Below, one piece after another: positions 49,277 through 61,778 of a stretch of DNA of 64,000 bases. The notes beneath the pieces were generated by a model, which was not told where the DNA came from, searched no databases, and saw only the letters and a list, made by a program, of their open reading frames with translations. Both the position numbers and the translations under genes were made by a program. The stretch comes from Scatophagus argus (lineage: Eukaryota; Chordata; Actinopteri; Scatophagidae), in assembly GCF_020382885.2 (NCBI RefSeq), contig NC_058499.1, forward strand, positions 20,011,872 to 20,075,871, read 5' to 3'. Position 1 is the first letter of the stretch. Every line of letters begins with the position of its first letter.

Positions 49277-52200
49277 TTTATTATTATTTCAGGAATACAG
49301 TTGACTGCTGTGCACAGCACATACGTACAAAAATAAAAGGAAAACCATTTGTAATATAGTATTTCACTTACTCATCATCATATTTTTCAGAAACAAATGA
49401 TCGGAGAAGTCTGTTGTTTCAAACTAATTTACAATCATTTCAATAATCGGAACTAAGGCAGAAGGTGAGGTATATGTTAAAAAAGAGGAGGGGGGACTCA
49501 GAGGAAGCACTCTCCCCTCAGTGCAGGAATATAAAACTGAGAGAGAAACACAAAGGCTGCCGGCACACAGGGACACATGCACACGCATACACACACATAC
49601 ACACACAGACAAGTCTAATCCCACGTCCTCCCACGGACCTCCAGTTCCCTGTGAACCAACACATTTTAAAACCAGCTGAACAGGTATGATAAGCATAATG
49701 GCAAAATCCAGACACTGGATCCTTAATCAAAAGGGGTAACGCATACCTCGCCCGTTCAGAACTTAATATGCACAGTAAAGGAATTTAGGATGCAAGGGCT
49801 TAATGTTGAAAGGTGATATGTTTGTGACCGTTAAACACCTTCTTTCAGTTACCACTGTATTGTACAACCTTTTCTGCCTCAAAACAACATCATGCAAAAG
49901 TTGTAGAACTTAGAACAGATTAACATTTCCTTTTAGATTTTCAATTCTCGAGCTTTGCAAAATGTGACACCAAGCTAAGTTGCTTTTGGTACGAACAATA
50001 ACAACTTATCAGGTTTCCCTTACTACTTGAGCTTTACAATACCCATTCAGCCATTAAACTCATCGCTCGTTGTTCTGACGGTGTCCTCTGAAACAGACCA
50101 TAATGAATCAGAAATGACATACAGTAATTAAAGGTGCTATCAAAAACATACACACAAAAGTACTGGTGATCTTGCATGTCAGCTTGTTTTGAAGAAAGCG
50201 TATCGAGGGGAAACAACACATACCCCTGCTCAGTAAATTGCACTCCATAAAAACAAAAACAAAAAAAAAATAAATAAATTGGCACCTTTTGTATATTTTG
50301 ACAAATGATCCAGAATAACCTCTCCAACCAACTCCTCGCTGCCACAAAAAAAGCTACAAGTTATCATATTCTGATCATAGTGATGTGAAAAAGGCTGATC
50401 AGTCAAAATGGAGTAGTAAGACGCTCAAGGCGAAACTCCCATGGTATCAATATTCAAAAACATTACACATGACATCCTGTGAGTGTCAAGTTGCTCTCTT
50501 GGATCACAGTATTCAGTCCACCAGACAACCTGTTAACTCTAGTGTCACTTTAATGGAAGCATTAGATTCTTTTAAAGTGACCTTTTGCTACGTAACTCCC
50601 AGTTAAACCACAGTCAGCGCTTTCCTTTGACAGACATCCCTCAGTAGCTTCTGTGTTGCCTTTTTCCATCCCTCTCGTCCTTATCCTCTCGACTGCGAGG
50701 ACAACACAGTACCTCAGCTTGCACAGTCAGACAATGCCCTGTTATTCCTGACTCAAGGTAAATTGATCTGATACCATCTTTACTGTCGCTTTGGCAGAAA
50801 CAGAACATGACAGGAGCGTGCTCAGTTGGCCACATGTACACGCACACACAAACACACTTGCATACACACTCGTTCTGACAAGATACTACACATTTGTCTC
50901 TGCTACTAGACATAGGCTGGAGCTTAAAGGGTACGTAAACCATTGCTCACAGACATGTTGTCAGTGCGTCATAGTAATGTCAGGAAGGGCATGAGGTAAA
51001 ATTTGACAACATATAAGGGCCTTGCTACTTTCTTTTAATTATATTTCACCAAACTGGCCTGCCTGGTGGTTTGCTACTTACAGAATATTGCAGGTCAAGT
51101 ACCAAAATGTAGTAAATGAAAACAAAAACGTTATGAATCGAGCTCAGTCAAACCTCATTTCAGCATTAAATAGACTCTGCTCAGAAGTGTGAGAAAACGT
51201 GCAGAATCTTAATATCTTCATTGCACATTACTAGAGAACCTAACAGGTGCAGAGCTACGTACAACAACAAGGTAAAAGTCTTTCAGATGGACCAGAACAC
51301 ATGCTGGCATCATTAACTCAAAGCACACAAAGCCTGCATCTTTGACCTTGGTACAAAAATGGCTCAGATGAGAGGGACAGGAATCCCAGGGCCCTGCACT
51401 GACTGTCCAGTCTGACATGAACAGACGAGGGGCCCACTTGTCTGATGCTCAGCTATTCTACCCCACATTGTCCACATCCCCGCCAAGTCAAACAAACAAA
51501 CCAGTGCCACATGCAGAGTCCCATGTAAGTCCTCTGTACATCATTGCTACCTTCAGCTTTGCTTGCTCTCTGTCCTCCCCCCTCCTCCTTGTCTCCACAA
51601 TGGAAAACTGTCTGAAAGAGAAGCACGAACTGTTGTTGAATTCAAGTATAGTATGCTGCATACACAAAGCCTGAATGAACATCTAATATAACCCTTTGGT
51701 TCACTGCTTTTTGCAACATTGCTTATAGATGTTTTTTCACAAGACCAATCTGAATAATGCATAAATAGCTTAAAAATCTGGGATCAATAAGCGCAATCCA
51801 CATCATCATCTAAACATCAGACTGATTTACCTGAAGTATTGTCCAAAAATACCAAAATCATGAACTGGAACAATTCCAGTTCTCTCTAAACAAAACTGGA
51901 CTATTTCAAATGAATGCAGCAGGCCAACACATATACAGTGAATTGACTACTCCACTGAAACATCACTTCATTTCTGCATAAACATGTTACTTTAAGTGCC
52001 AAATATTATCAAAGCAGTTTGAAAGTCAAACAGCTCCCATTGTCACGCTGTAAACTCAGTTTTTTCCAAAACAAAATCGAATAAATTAATGTGCGTCTCT
52101 AACAAATAAAACACCAAGGCTTACAGACCAGATGCAACAAATTGCTCCGACTCAGTTTGAACTGAAGGGAAATGTACAGCAGACATTTTGCTTCATAGTG

Positions 52201-53298
52201 TCAGGTCTATGATATTCTGTTAAACAGACGCACTCTTGACCTTGCACAATGAGAAAAAAAAAGCTTTCAAATGAAGAAGCTCGCAAAACGAAGCATTTGC
52301 ACATACATCTGTAAAATAAATGCATGCCCACACATTTAGTACACGCTCACACACTCCACCTGAAGATCCGGCTACAAAATTTGCGAAAGCAAAACCTGGG
52401 ATTGTCAAAGCTCCCTTGGACATGATGGGGGCAGGTGGGTGAGTTCTGACTCCAAATCTAGCTTTCCATATTAACAAGAGGCTCCACTGGGTCCTGTGCA
52501 GCATCTCAGAGTCTCGATTACTTAATTGTTCTAATTATGGAAAGAGAATAAAGTGGAGAAACCTCTGGCCCTCTAGGAATTGGGCTAAAGCCCCCCAGTG
52601 GTGTCTGAGGGAAGGGAGTGATGACTTGCGTTTCGATCCTATTTCTGACTTGAGCACCACGTTTCTTGCATGCTAGGGTTAGGGGGCCACACGTAGGAAT
52701 TCAAGGCACCACCACCTCGTGACGAAGCAAGAAAAACCACCGCCATGTTTGCAAGTGCTCTAGTTGCCCTGACAGTGACAGAGACAATCGAACATAGAGG
52801 ATGGGAAAAGTCTTCGATGGATGACAACAAAAACATTTTAAGTGAACAGGAATTCTTCTCTGTAGAAATTTCATGCACACATTTCTCCTCTTCTTCTTCT
52901 TCTTCTTTTTCTTGGGTTATGGTGCTTTGAGGTAATAACATATCCATTTCATTTCCAGAAGGATGAAGTGTCATCCACCGACAGGGCAAGGACTCAATCG
53001 ATTCCAGCAAGCACCCATATAAACTGAGGGGATAAAAGACACCTCTCCATCCCCTTCATATCACAAAATGATGAAAATCATAAAAGCAGCAAAGAATGGC
53101 ATTTCCGTCATTTCTAATACAAAGTAAGCTACCCAAATATACATATAAAGTTTGAATAAATACTATGAGATATAGTTGTATTTCTTTCTTTTACAGTCCA
53201 CTTTGTATTTTGTGTTTGTATGTACGCATACGATATTTATGTTACCTGGGAAATAATCCACATGTGCAAATAAGTTTGTTATTGCCAGTTTTTGCTCA
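49277..53298 (-). other. fgf6: possible long fgf6 3'UTR or intergenic DNA
   Basis: 4 kb after the fgf6 stop with no gene. The first clear minus-strand AATAAA I noted is at 49277-49282, within an ATTATT-rich context. If used, the 3'UTR would be about 4 kb, much longer than I would expect for fgf6, so an earlier non-canonical end is possible. Confidence 0.35.
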
Positions 53299-53475
53299 TC
53301 ATATTCGGGGTAGGAAGTGTGTTACAGTCATGGCAGTGGTGGCCTTGTTGCCCCTCTTCACGCGGCCATGCTTGCTCAGTGCTATGTAGGAGCCTCTGTA
53401 AACCAGGGACTCATAGGCGTTGTAGTTGTTTGGGAGCAAGCTCTCCTTGAACTTGCACTCATCGTGGAAGACTGT
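53299..53475 (-). CDS. fgf6: fgf6 coding exon 3 (terminal)
   Basis: Acceptor tcctctccag. Encodes [18 protein letters not shown] through THFLPRI, with TGA at 53299-53301. Confidence 0.96.
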   Translation of the reverse strand, partial: TVFHDECKFKESLLPNNYNAYESLVYRGSYIALSKHGRVKRGNKATTAMTVTHFLPRI

Positions 53476-55362
53476 CTGGAGAGGACAGAGAGACAAACAG
53501 CATGCATTTTAATGAACCGCTCAAGAAAAAACAGCTTGTAGTCTGACGCTACGATGGCAGAACATAAAAAGGCTCTTTAAAAAAAGATTCTGAGCAATGC
53601 ACAAAAATATAGAGCTAAATTTAGATTACACACAGCAATGGGAACAATGGATTCATATTTTATTGAGAGTTGTCTTTGTGCAGCCTCCCAGCAGCACCAA
53701 CCACTCTTAAAGGTGTACTGAGTAGGCCTTTTAAAAATAGGTACGTATTTAATTTAACTGTACACAACGAGCTAAATCAATAAATCTGCTGGTATTTCGG
53801 ACACACAAGAAACTTCTATTGCGTGGTAGCCTATTCACGGCGAAAAACTGCACTTAAATCCAACTGAACCTCAAGCAACTGCTGAACCTCAAGAAATAAT
53901 TTCACATTTTGGGAATTTGCTCATTCACTCTCTTGCCTAGTTAAATGAGGAGATCCATACTGCTCTCATGTTTGCACCGCAGACAGCATAAAATTAGCTT
54001 AGAAAATCTTAAACTTTTCCCTTAAAAGTACAATTTGTCCAGTTTGAAATAAATTCTAAAATAATATCAGATTTTATATACAAGAGTAATGCTGATTATT
54101 ATATTATTTCAACATAAAGTTCCTCTATATGAAATAATCTTTACATACAGTGTGCAGACCACCACACTGCCACTATGAAGAAAAGTAAGTCTGAGCTGAC
54201 AATGCAAGACTTGCACAGTGAACTGCAGTGGAGCAGACACTCCCCATCAGAGGCCATGTGGCCTAATCCAATCTCTTATCAGATCATCACCCTGCTCACA
54301 AGCTAACACTTCATCACTCACGACCAGATAACCAACTCATTCTGTCTGTCAAATATGTTGGCCACAGCGAGCAAACCAGCAGCCACATGTCAGCAGGGCT
54401 CTGCTAAACACATTGTTTCCTCCTCCACCACCGGGAGCATTATATATAAATAGCTCTAACTGCAAAACGAATGCAAGCAAACAGACATCTTTTAAACATT
54501 ACGTCTAGTAATTCTTCATAAAGTCATAAACTACACTATACATACATGATGGATATACCCATGTACGATAAATTTGGGTGAGATGACAAGCTTTATATGT
54601 TTGTATATGGTGGAGGGGTTAACGCTTCGCGGATTAAATTAAGGAACTTCAAACACTCATAAAACCAAGTATACTGGGAATCTAATTTAATTACAGTCTA
54701 TTTTTGCCTTTACTACACTTCTGAAAATGCTTGCAATAGTTAGGAAGTTTCTGTCTGTACTTCAGCCATTTAAAACATGAAAAAAGCCCCGTTAGTGTCA
54801 ATAAGCCATAGTGCTACAACCCATCTCCCATGAGGTGAGAACTGGAGTACCAGGATTTCATTTCCGAATGCAGGTGTTCTTTCAGGATGCATCGGAGATA
54901 AGTGAGAACTCTGTCTTCTGTGCATTCATTTGGAGTGGCCTCAACACCTCAAATTGTGCCAAATGTACACACAGTGGCATGTTTTGCAGCACTGGATGTT
55001 TGTCAGAAATCTAACAACTTCAGTTTGCTGAGAACAGCAGTCAATCATAAGGCTATGAGTAAGACCGTCAAGGAAACACTTCTTATAGGAGATGGATGTT
55101 CTTTTAGCGGTCTCATGCATATTTTTAGAACGATTTGAAATTTCTTTTCAACCTAAAGCAAAAATCGAAATAGATGTTTCAGATTATTGTTATTTTATTT
55201 ATCTGAGGTTAAACGTGGGAGAAGCTGTGAGGTGGGTGTGTTGGGCCTTTGCCTCCCAAGATGTGTGTGATGTGCACTGCCCTGCAAAGTAAGCGGTTTG
55301 CCGTTAAAATCGATTTCCAGCGCTGCTGACAGGTTTCATTGCGTCAGGGGGTTTTCCCTCCT

Positions 55363-55399
<37 letters not shown>

Positions 55400-56703
55400 A
55401 CCACATTACAGGCGTGTGGACTCAACCCTGCATCTGTTAACCTCATCATTATTTACCCATAGGCCAAGAGGCCAAGCACACTTGCTTTAAATAGAGCTTA
55501 AAAAAATTCCTGATGAAATTAAAATATATGGATTTCGCAACGCATAATGAGCACAGACACCCCCCACAAAACCCCCCACCCCCGGGCAGATAGGCCCATC
55601 CCAAAAATATGATGTTTATGGTCGAGCTGCTAGTACGCCCTGTTTTCAGGATCCCATGAACTAACACTGCTGGACAATAAATGAAATACTGTGCATACCT
55701 ACCGTTCCGTATAACCTTCCACGGCTGTTCATTGCGACAAACAGCTCACTCTTCACCCCATAGAGGCTCACCACTCCTCTCTGCACCGTAGAGATCTCTA
55801 TTAGACCTGATACAACACAAAGAATTATTCCATTAGAGCAAAAAATAAAATACCAACCGATCGCCCTGGCTGACTGAGTGTGTGCTGACTGTAGCATTGT
55901 GCTCTCTCTGCGTCTATGGGTGTAACCTTGCAGATTGCTGCGCAGCATGCCGAGCCTTTGTTCTGCATCTTTTCACCCCATCTTACATTTGCATCCAGTC
56001 GCGTGTCAATTAAGCGCATTCTGGTTATTGAAATAATTGCATTGACGTGCACGGCTATTGGTCCCTGGACCGCCCTCACAGGGCTGCGTAAAAATAAGTT
56101 GTGTCTAAAAGCGTCCATACATTCATGTCATGGTTGAACTTGGGGAGGAGGGGAAGGCAGGGGTTGTTCAGCACTGATGGATACTTATTTTTAATAGATT
56201 TGTCTTTGCCGCGGAAGAAATTCAATTCTCCCTCAGACATATGATCATGCAAATTAATAGAGGGGATAGACTAGCCTGCTCATCACAGATCCATGCTTAT
56301 TGACTCTGTCTCTCTTCTATGTCTATTGCATTACATTGGTGGAGGTATATAACTCACTGTACTGGTTTTCATTATGTACACCGTTTATCCTGCCGTCGGG
56401 GAGGATCTGAAGGTGAAACCCGATGCCCACGTTGCAGTAGAGCCTCCGCACTCTCTTGATGCCCAGCAGATAGTCACTCTCCCAGTTCAGCTCCGGTTTC
56501 TCCCCGGAGATCCCCAGTACAGAGCGGGAGAAGAGGGTCTCCCATCTTTTCTCCAGTAAAGTTGCATTTGTCCTGCTGCTCGGTAAAGGGTACGCTGACA
56601 CGATCCCCAGCAGAAAGCCCAGGAGAACCACCGCGGTCAGCGTCCAGTGCGGCGTGCCGGCCTCGCAGGACATACTGACGAGGAGCCTTTGCGCAACGGC
56701 CAT
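53299..56703 (-). CDS. fgf6: fibroblast growth factor 6, three coding exons
   Basis: Secreted heparin-binding FGF of the FGF4 subfamily, linked to myogenesis and muscle regeneration. Coding exons in transcript order are 56703-56358, 55806-55703 and 53475-53299 (346+104+177 nt), giving 208 aa, the same length as human FGF6. The phases are 1 and 0, as in FGF23. The N-terminal hydrophobic segment at about residues 21-37 is the signal peptide. Asn46-Ala-Thr is a likely N-glycosylation site, matching NNT in human. The core includes [40 protein letters not shown] and [18 protein letters not shown]. The C-terminus GRVKRGNKA...[10 protein letters not shown] is nearly identical to human and carries the heparin-binding basic residues. 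FGF4 is the closest alternative, but the ccnd2-tigar-fgf23 synteny and the [10 protein letters not shown] ending favour fgf6 (probably fgf6a). Confidence 0.96.
53476..55702 (-). other. fgf6: fgf6 intron 2
   Basis: 2.2 kb, AT-rich, with a (CA)n tract at 55366-55397. No exon inside. Confidence 0.9.
55366..55397 (+). repeat. (CA)16 microsatellite
   Basis: 32 bp of pure CA in fgf6 intron 2. Confidence 0.95.
55703..55806 (-). CDS. fgf6: fgf6 coding exon 2
   Basis: 104 nt between a tgtatcag acceptor and a gtaggt donor. Encodes (S)[19 protein letters not shown] through GRLYGT. Confidence 0.95.
56358..56703 (-). CDS. fgf6: fgf6 coding exon 1
   Basis: From [12 protein letters not shown] through NENQY. 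Ends in phase 1 (TAC A) at a gtgagtt donor. Confidence 0.94.
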
Positions 56704-58150
56704 CCGGTTTACCTTCGGGCCACGTGGTCAAAATTAATGACCCTAAAAATACCGCTCTTCTTGTTTTGCTTCCTTCGGCATGCTGGCTGAGGGTTATTTT
56801 TGGAGCGCAGATCAGGGCTTTGGGCATGAAACGCAAGCCCCGGTGCAGAGGAGGAGAGGAGACGGGAGAGTGCGCGGCAGAGCTGGAGGTGATGGTGATG
56901 GTGATGTTGGTGGTGGTGATTACCATGTTTTGCAGCTCCTCCGCGCCTCTCTCTCTCACACACACACTCTCCCTTTCTCTCTCTCTTGCAACTCTCTGTC
57001 TCACTCTCGTTAAGAGTTCAGAATAAATCCTCCACCACTCACCAAAAACCCTGTTTCAACCTTGCCAGGGCTATCGCATCCCAAGATGACATCATGCTGA
57101 CTTCACCGCTGGGACAATACAAGGGTAGAGAGGCTGCTGACAGCAGGAAAAATACCAACTCTGCTGCGAGTTGAGAGGAATAGCCTACTGTCACTGTTGG
57201 ACTGGAAGGGGAGGAAGCTTATTGGTGGCGTTCAGCGGCCGTGGGACGCGATGGGGCACTCGGGCTGCTCCCAAATTGGGTCGGTGGTCATATGTCTGTC
57301 AGGCCGCTTCCTTATTTAGAAGGAAGGTGTAAAAACAGGCCCACTTGTCACCGGAGAGCAATGACAGGGCCCTCGTGGTCCCACTTCTTCTACTGTGCCG
57401 TTCAAGAACTTTCCCCAGCAAAATCTGTGTTTTTCTGGGCCCGATATGACACATCAGCATGGACAAGAGAGCCGGCATGGCCCCCATCGCCCGTCAGCCG
57501 CAAAGATCAGGGTTCAAGACCTCAGTGTCAGCCAGCATCCGCCCTGCTGACGTGTCCTTGAGCAAAACACAGACCGCCCCTCAGCTCCACGACTCGGTTC
57601 GGCAGCTGAGGCCCGGTGTATCACATTTTTAGAAGTACACCATAACCTTTGCATTTCACGCGGTGCATTCGTGAGAACTATGAGAAGCAAACCGGAGAGG
57701 CCTGTCATGAAATGGCACACATTGTCAGCATGCCATTCCCTGCAGCACGAAAGCCTGTCGTCTTTTCCATGTAACAGATAATGCCACCAGCAGCATGTGC
57801 ATGCGTCAGTGAGGCCAGTGCAGTTGCGCACTTGCACACATCAGTTCCCAAAGATTTCCAAAGGATGGCACCATTTCCAAGTTCATTTCAACCGCTCCTG
57901 TACAGTCTTCAGTGTCTGCTCACCAAACTGCATAGATATTTGTGGACATTTTACGCCACAAAATGCTCACCTAAAATGAAGAGTATGGTTAAAATGCACA
58001 TATATTCAAATAATTAACATATGAATAAAATGAACTGAACAATACTATGTCATATTTTAAGGTTAAATACCGTATGCAGTAAGGGACAATAGTTTCTTTG
58101 AACCGAGAAGGACAATGTGTTTCCTAAAAATGACTCGAGGAGGACAACAT
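56704..58150 (-). promoter_or_regulatory. fgf6: fgf6 upstream region
   Basis: 1.45 kb between the fgf6 start and the predicted slc45a3 transcript end. The first 300 bp are GC-rich with CT/CA-rich runs (5'UTR and promoter by position) and no TATA box. A SINE relic occupies about 57465-57600. Confidence 0.5.
57465..57600 (+). mobile_element. SINE relic with tRNA-like box B and 'gtccttgagcaa' body
   Basis: agggttcaagacct resembles the tRNA promoter B box (GGTTCGANTCC). About 40 bp later comes cgtgtccttgagcaaaacac and then cagctcc, the word order of a very common teleost tRNA-derived SINE. It is degenerate. The second relic at 30213-30290 looks like the same family in the opposite orientation. 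Confidence 0.6.
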
Positions 58151-60985
58151 TTCATTAACAATGCAGTTCTTTTATTTTGTATAAAATCTATTTGGTAACT
58201 GCATATTTATACACAATGTGATGCATGTATGAAGAAAATGAAATACAACTATTTGTTATGGCTGAATGCACGTATGACAAAGAAACAAGTGAATCTTGTA
58301 ACAAAAACCTGATCAATCACATCAGAACACAACTTCTGGCCTTAACATGACTGAAGATTTGGCACTTCTTTAGTCTTAAATTAAACTGGACATTTGGTTG
58401 ACAGCAATAAGGACTGAAGAGACTTCACCCATCCAGTTAAAGATATCTGCATTGTTTATCTGTAGAACAATAAAACATTCCTCTGATAAGAGGGGATAAG
58501 TGGTTATACAAGACCTGGATTAAAGCAGTACTGACAAAATGAAGAAGAGGTTTCTCGTATTTGCACCAGATAAAAAAAAAAGAAAGAAAGAAAAGAAAAG
58601 CATCTCAGTTGGGTGACAGGAATAAAGTCTGCGGCTGATACAGGCAACGCGGACAGTGACCACAGGAGTTAATTTTCATCTGCAGCTGATTTGATACATA
58701 CTGACAGCAGACAGCAGCAGTTATCAAAGCTACAGGATAAAGTGGGTAATGTTAAAATAAATTATAGCTTTGATGACTTTCTATACAAATAATTTATCTT
58801 TTTCACAGAAACAGCCTTCACCCCTTGCACCTATGAAAGATGCCAAAGAAATGCCAATAGTTTAACACGTGCTATTTTGTAATAAAAGCATAAATAAATA
58901 CATATGTACAAAAAAATCTGAAAAATGTACAGGCACTTGTAAAATAACTTTTCTTTTTTATGGCCACTTAAACTAATCCTAGACAATATTTTCGTGTGCA
59001 TTTCAGGGTGACAGCTCAGCTGCTTAAATGTTTGACTCTGTAGCGGCATCAACATGACAAACATCCTCTGCTGTTTTTCACTTCTTCCACACAGAGCACA
59101 CCTCAGGCAATCAGATCCTTCAGGGGGCTATTTGTATCTGCTGAACCCAATACATCACCCCTCATGTAGGATCAGGCAACCTGGATACAAAATGCTCAAA
59201 TGAACTCACTCACCGGTTGATAAACAAGCGTGGCATTTACACCAACCAAACCATTTCAGAAGCTCAACAGAAGGCCACAAAACTTTGTCGCATACAGCAT
59301 CACATGGGCCAGGCTAAAATCAGTACACTTTATCATAACCAATGTGAAGAAATTTCCAGTTACTGCATTATTTTTTTTGGTCTTTAAGGGTGCTATGAGT
59401 GGGCTTCCCTCAGACATCACCGTTCATGTTTACATTACATAACAAGCCCATCTGGATGTCCTAGATTGTCATTTGAAAACACAGTAACACATGGAGTTTT
59501 GGGCAGCAGGGAAAGTGTTTTTAAATCGGTGGCATAGTGACAGGATGGGGTACTAAAATAAGGTACTAACCTGAGACAACTGTCCTGATCAGAAGCATGG
59601 GTGGCCAGGATGAGCAGTCCACTTAACTAGACAACTCTTGATAATCTAGACAGAGGCCATTTAATGCAATATTTCCAGTTCCAGTAAACGGCATCTTTCT
59701 TAAACCACCACAGTCGATAACCTCACCTCAACAGGTTGCATAAAAAAAATTCCCATAGGGATATACATTAAATTTGTATACAAAAAATTTACAATAAAAC
59801 TGTTCATTAGTTAATAGGTAACTCTAGATCGGAGGAAAACATATCATGGGGGTCAAAATCAGAATACAGCTGGAATTTTAAAAGGATTCTCCACCAATTT
59901 TACACAAAAAGGTCTGTTTACTTGTCATGGAGAGTGATACTCTTGGTGCAGAATCTGTTGAATTAACATCTCAAAGGACTTTTAATAAATCTGAGAAAAT
60001 AACCCAAATGATATCACAGAAGCATCATCGTGGTTAGTTTGAGTTAGCCTTGAGATTTCAAATACCTGAAAGAAAACCTGCCTTACAAACTGAGGGTATA
60101 GAATTTAAAAGATGTTGGCACTTAACAAGTGGAAATGATACAGGGTTGTGTTATGGTAAATGTAGGATCCAGCATTTTTGGATCTTGAAGCACAGAAGGA
60201 ACAAAGATATTTTGACCATTTCTTTTTTCTTTTTCTTTTTTTTTTTTTTAAATCTCTCTTTTCCAAGTCCCCAAACATTATGGAATTGTTGCACTACTAA
60301 ATCCTTGGAGAACTCCTTTGGGGGGTACGGGCAGAAACAATTCATTAATCTATCCGAGCTGCCGATATAGACAGATGGGTCTGTTTCAATAACATGATGA
60401 CCAGTCTCCAGGCTGGCTAAGTGATGCTGCACATGAGTCTGTGCAAACCAATACCTTGTTTGACATGTTGTTTCAAGAACAAAACAGACTGTACTGTTCT
60501 GTAGCATAAAAACTGTAGATAGCTCAGGGTTAGATCATAAAAAATAAAAAGGTTAGTATGTGTGAGGTTGATGAGTTCTACAGTAAATCTGTTTGTGGTA
60601 CCTGAGGAAAAAGATGATGGACAGAAAAGATGTCACAACAAAAAGTTCTGAAACAGATTCCTATAGAGTTCAGTGGCATTGAGTGCAGAGAGTACCATAC
60701 CTGACCGGGGGAACACGGTTGGTGTTGACTTTTCAGGTATTAGATGACAGCCGCTGCCCCACATGGAACCTGTACCTCACTGGCAGATAACATGTCTCTT
60801 GTGACATTTTCTTAACCACTTTCTCTCATAGTCTGCCACACACTGACAGACACACACTATACCTGCAGACCAAAGACACAACAATAGCTCAAGGCATACG
60901 GGAAACAGTAGTGCATTGTTTGGTTCCACCTAAGGAACCTGAACGACTGATTATTCATCCCTCCCATATATTTTGCATCCGAGTC
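58151..60985 (-). other. slc45a3: probable slc45a3 3'UTR
   Basis: 2.8 kb of gene-free AT-rich sequence after the stop at 60986, ending at a minus-strand AATAAA (TTTATT at 58171-58176). Contains a T-rich run near 60220-60250. Confidence 0.5.
58171..58176 (-). terminator. slc45a3: slc45a3 polyadenylation signal (candidate)
   Basis: AATAAA on the minus strand (ttttatttt on plus), marking a plausible transcript end near 58150. Confidence 0.45.
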
Positions 60986-61429
60986 TCAACTGCTGAGGTC
61001 CTTTTGGTCAAAGATGATTCGACTGGCCAAGTAGATGGCGACAGTGCCGAAGATGGCAGAGGAGGCGATATAGGCAGTGACAGACTGTGCGAACTGAACG
61101 ATCATGCCCATGAAGAGGGTGGGGAAAACCTGAGAGAGGAGGAAGGTGCTGTCTAAGATGGCAAAGTCCAAACCCACACCTCGTTTTTCTAAGCCCGGCT
61201 CGGCCTCCTCCTGTTCAGGGCCAGCAGAGCCGTGAGAGGAGCCGTTCTGGCTGTGTGGACTGGGGTAGTACTCATAAGCGTCCTGGCTGAAGAAAGCGTT
61301 CCCGTAGGGAGTTCCTGTTTTGTGGTTCAGTCCACCTTCCTCTTCCACAGGAGTCAAATACACAGAGTCCCGCTTGGTGGTAATTCCATTTTTATGCATG
61401 CTTTTGGTTTTCTTTTTTGGCATATAGAC
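60986..61429 (-). CDS. slc45a3: slc45a3 terminal coding exon
   Basis: Acceptor catttcag. Encodes VYMPKKKTK through FDQKDLSS and the stop. 147 aa with two C-terminal hydrophobic segments. Confidence 0.87.
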   Translation of the reverse strand, partial: VYMPKKKTKSMHKNGITTKRDSVYLTPVEEEGGLNHKTGTPYGNAFFSQDAYEYYPSPHSQNGSSHGSAGPEQEEAEPGLEKRGVGLDFAILDSTFLLSQVFPTLFMGMIVQFAQSVTAYIASSAIFGTVAIYLASRIIFDQKDLSS

Positions 61430-61778
61430 CTGAAATGAGACAACAACAGAGTCCACTTGTCAATCATACATTTGTTAACATGCTATCCTAATGCTATTAG
61501 ATCTTTAATTACCTCTTTCTCCTTGTGATAGTGGCAGGTGAGCGTGTAGGGCAGAGTCTGCAGTGTGGCGTACGCATAGCCAGTGAGGGCCGCCATTACA
61601 GTGACCAAGACCACACTTTTGGACAGGCAGATGACCAAAGCAGAGAATGTGAAGCTCACCATACTGCTCAGGTAGACCCACCGGGAGCCAAAATGGCGAA
61701 CCAAACGACTCATGACCAGGGAGAAGAAGGTTGAGGTAGCACACTGCAGGAACAGGCCCAGACTGCCCATGCGGATAC
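60986..61778 (-). CDS. slc45a3: slc45a3-like MFS transporter (prostein family), 3' two coding exons only
   Basis: C-terminal part of a 12-TM major-facilitator transporter of the SLC45 family (putative proton-coupled sugar symporters). Exons in transcript order are 61778-61513 (266 nt) and 61429-60986 (444 nt, TGA at 60986-60988), separated by an 83-bp intron. The visible 235 residues would be roughly the last 40% of a protein of about 550 aa. GIRMGSLGLFLQCA, FSLVMSRLVRHFGSRWVYL, LQTLPYTLTCHYHKEKEV and LDFAILDSTFLLSQVFPTLF match human SLC45A3 as I remember it, down to the ...FDxxDL C-terminus. A charged cytosolic loop (MPKKKTKSMHKNG..., then an acidic stretch) separates the two membrane blocks. 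Upstream exons are not visible up to 64000 and must lie past the edge. SLC45A1 or SLC45A4 are less likely alternatives. Confidence 0.85.
61513..61778 (-). CDS. slc45a3: slc45a3 penultimate coding exon
   Basis: Acceptor tttctttcag and donor gtaatt. The first two bases complete a Gly codon carried over from the unseen upstream exon. Contains about three membrane segments. Confidence 0.85.

Noticed and set aside
56724-57026. Plus-strand frame antisense to the fgf6 upstream region
   Set aside because: Driven by GGTGAT and CTCTCT repeats; no evidence for an antisense gene.
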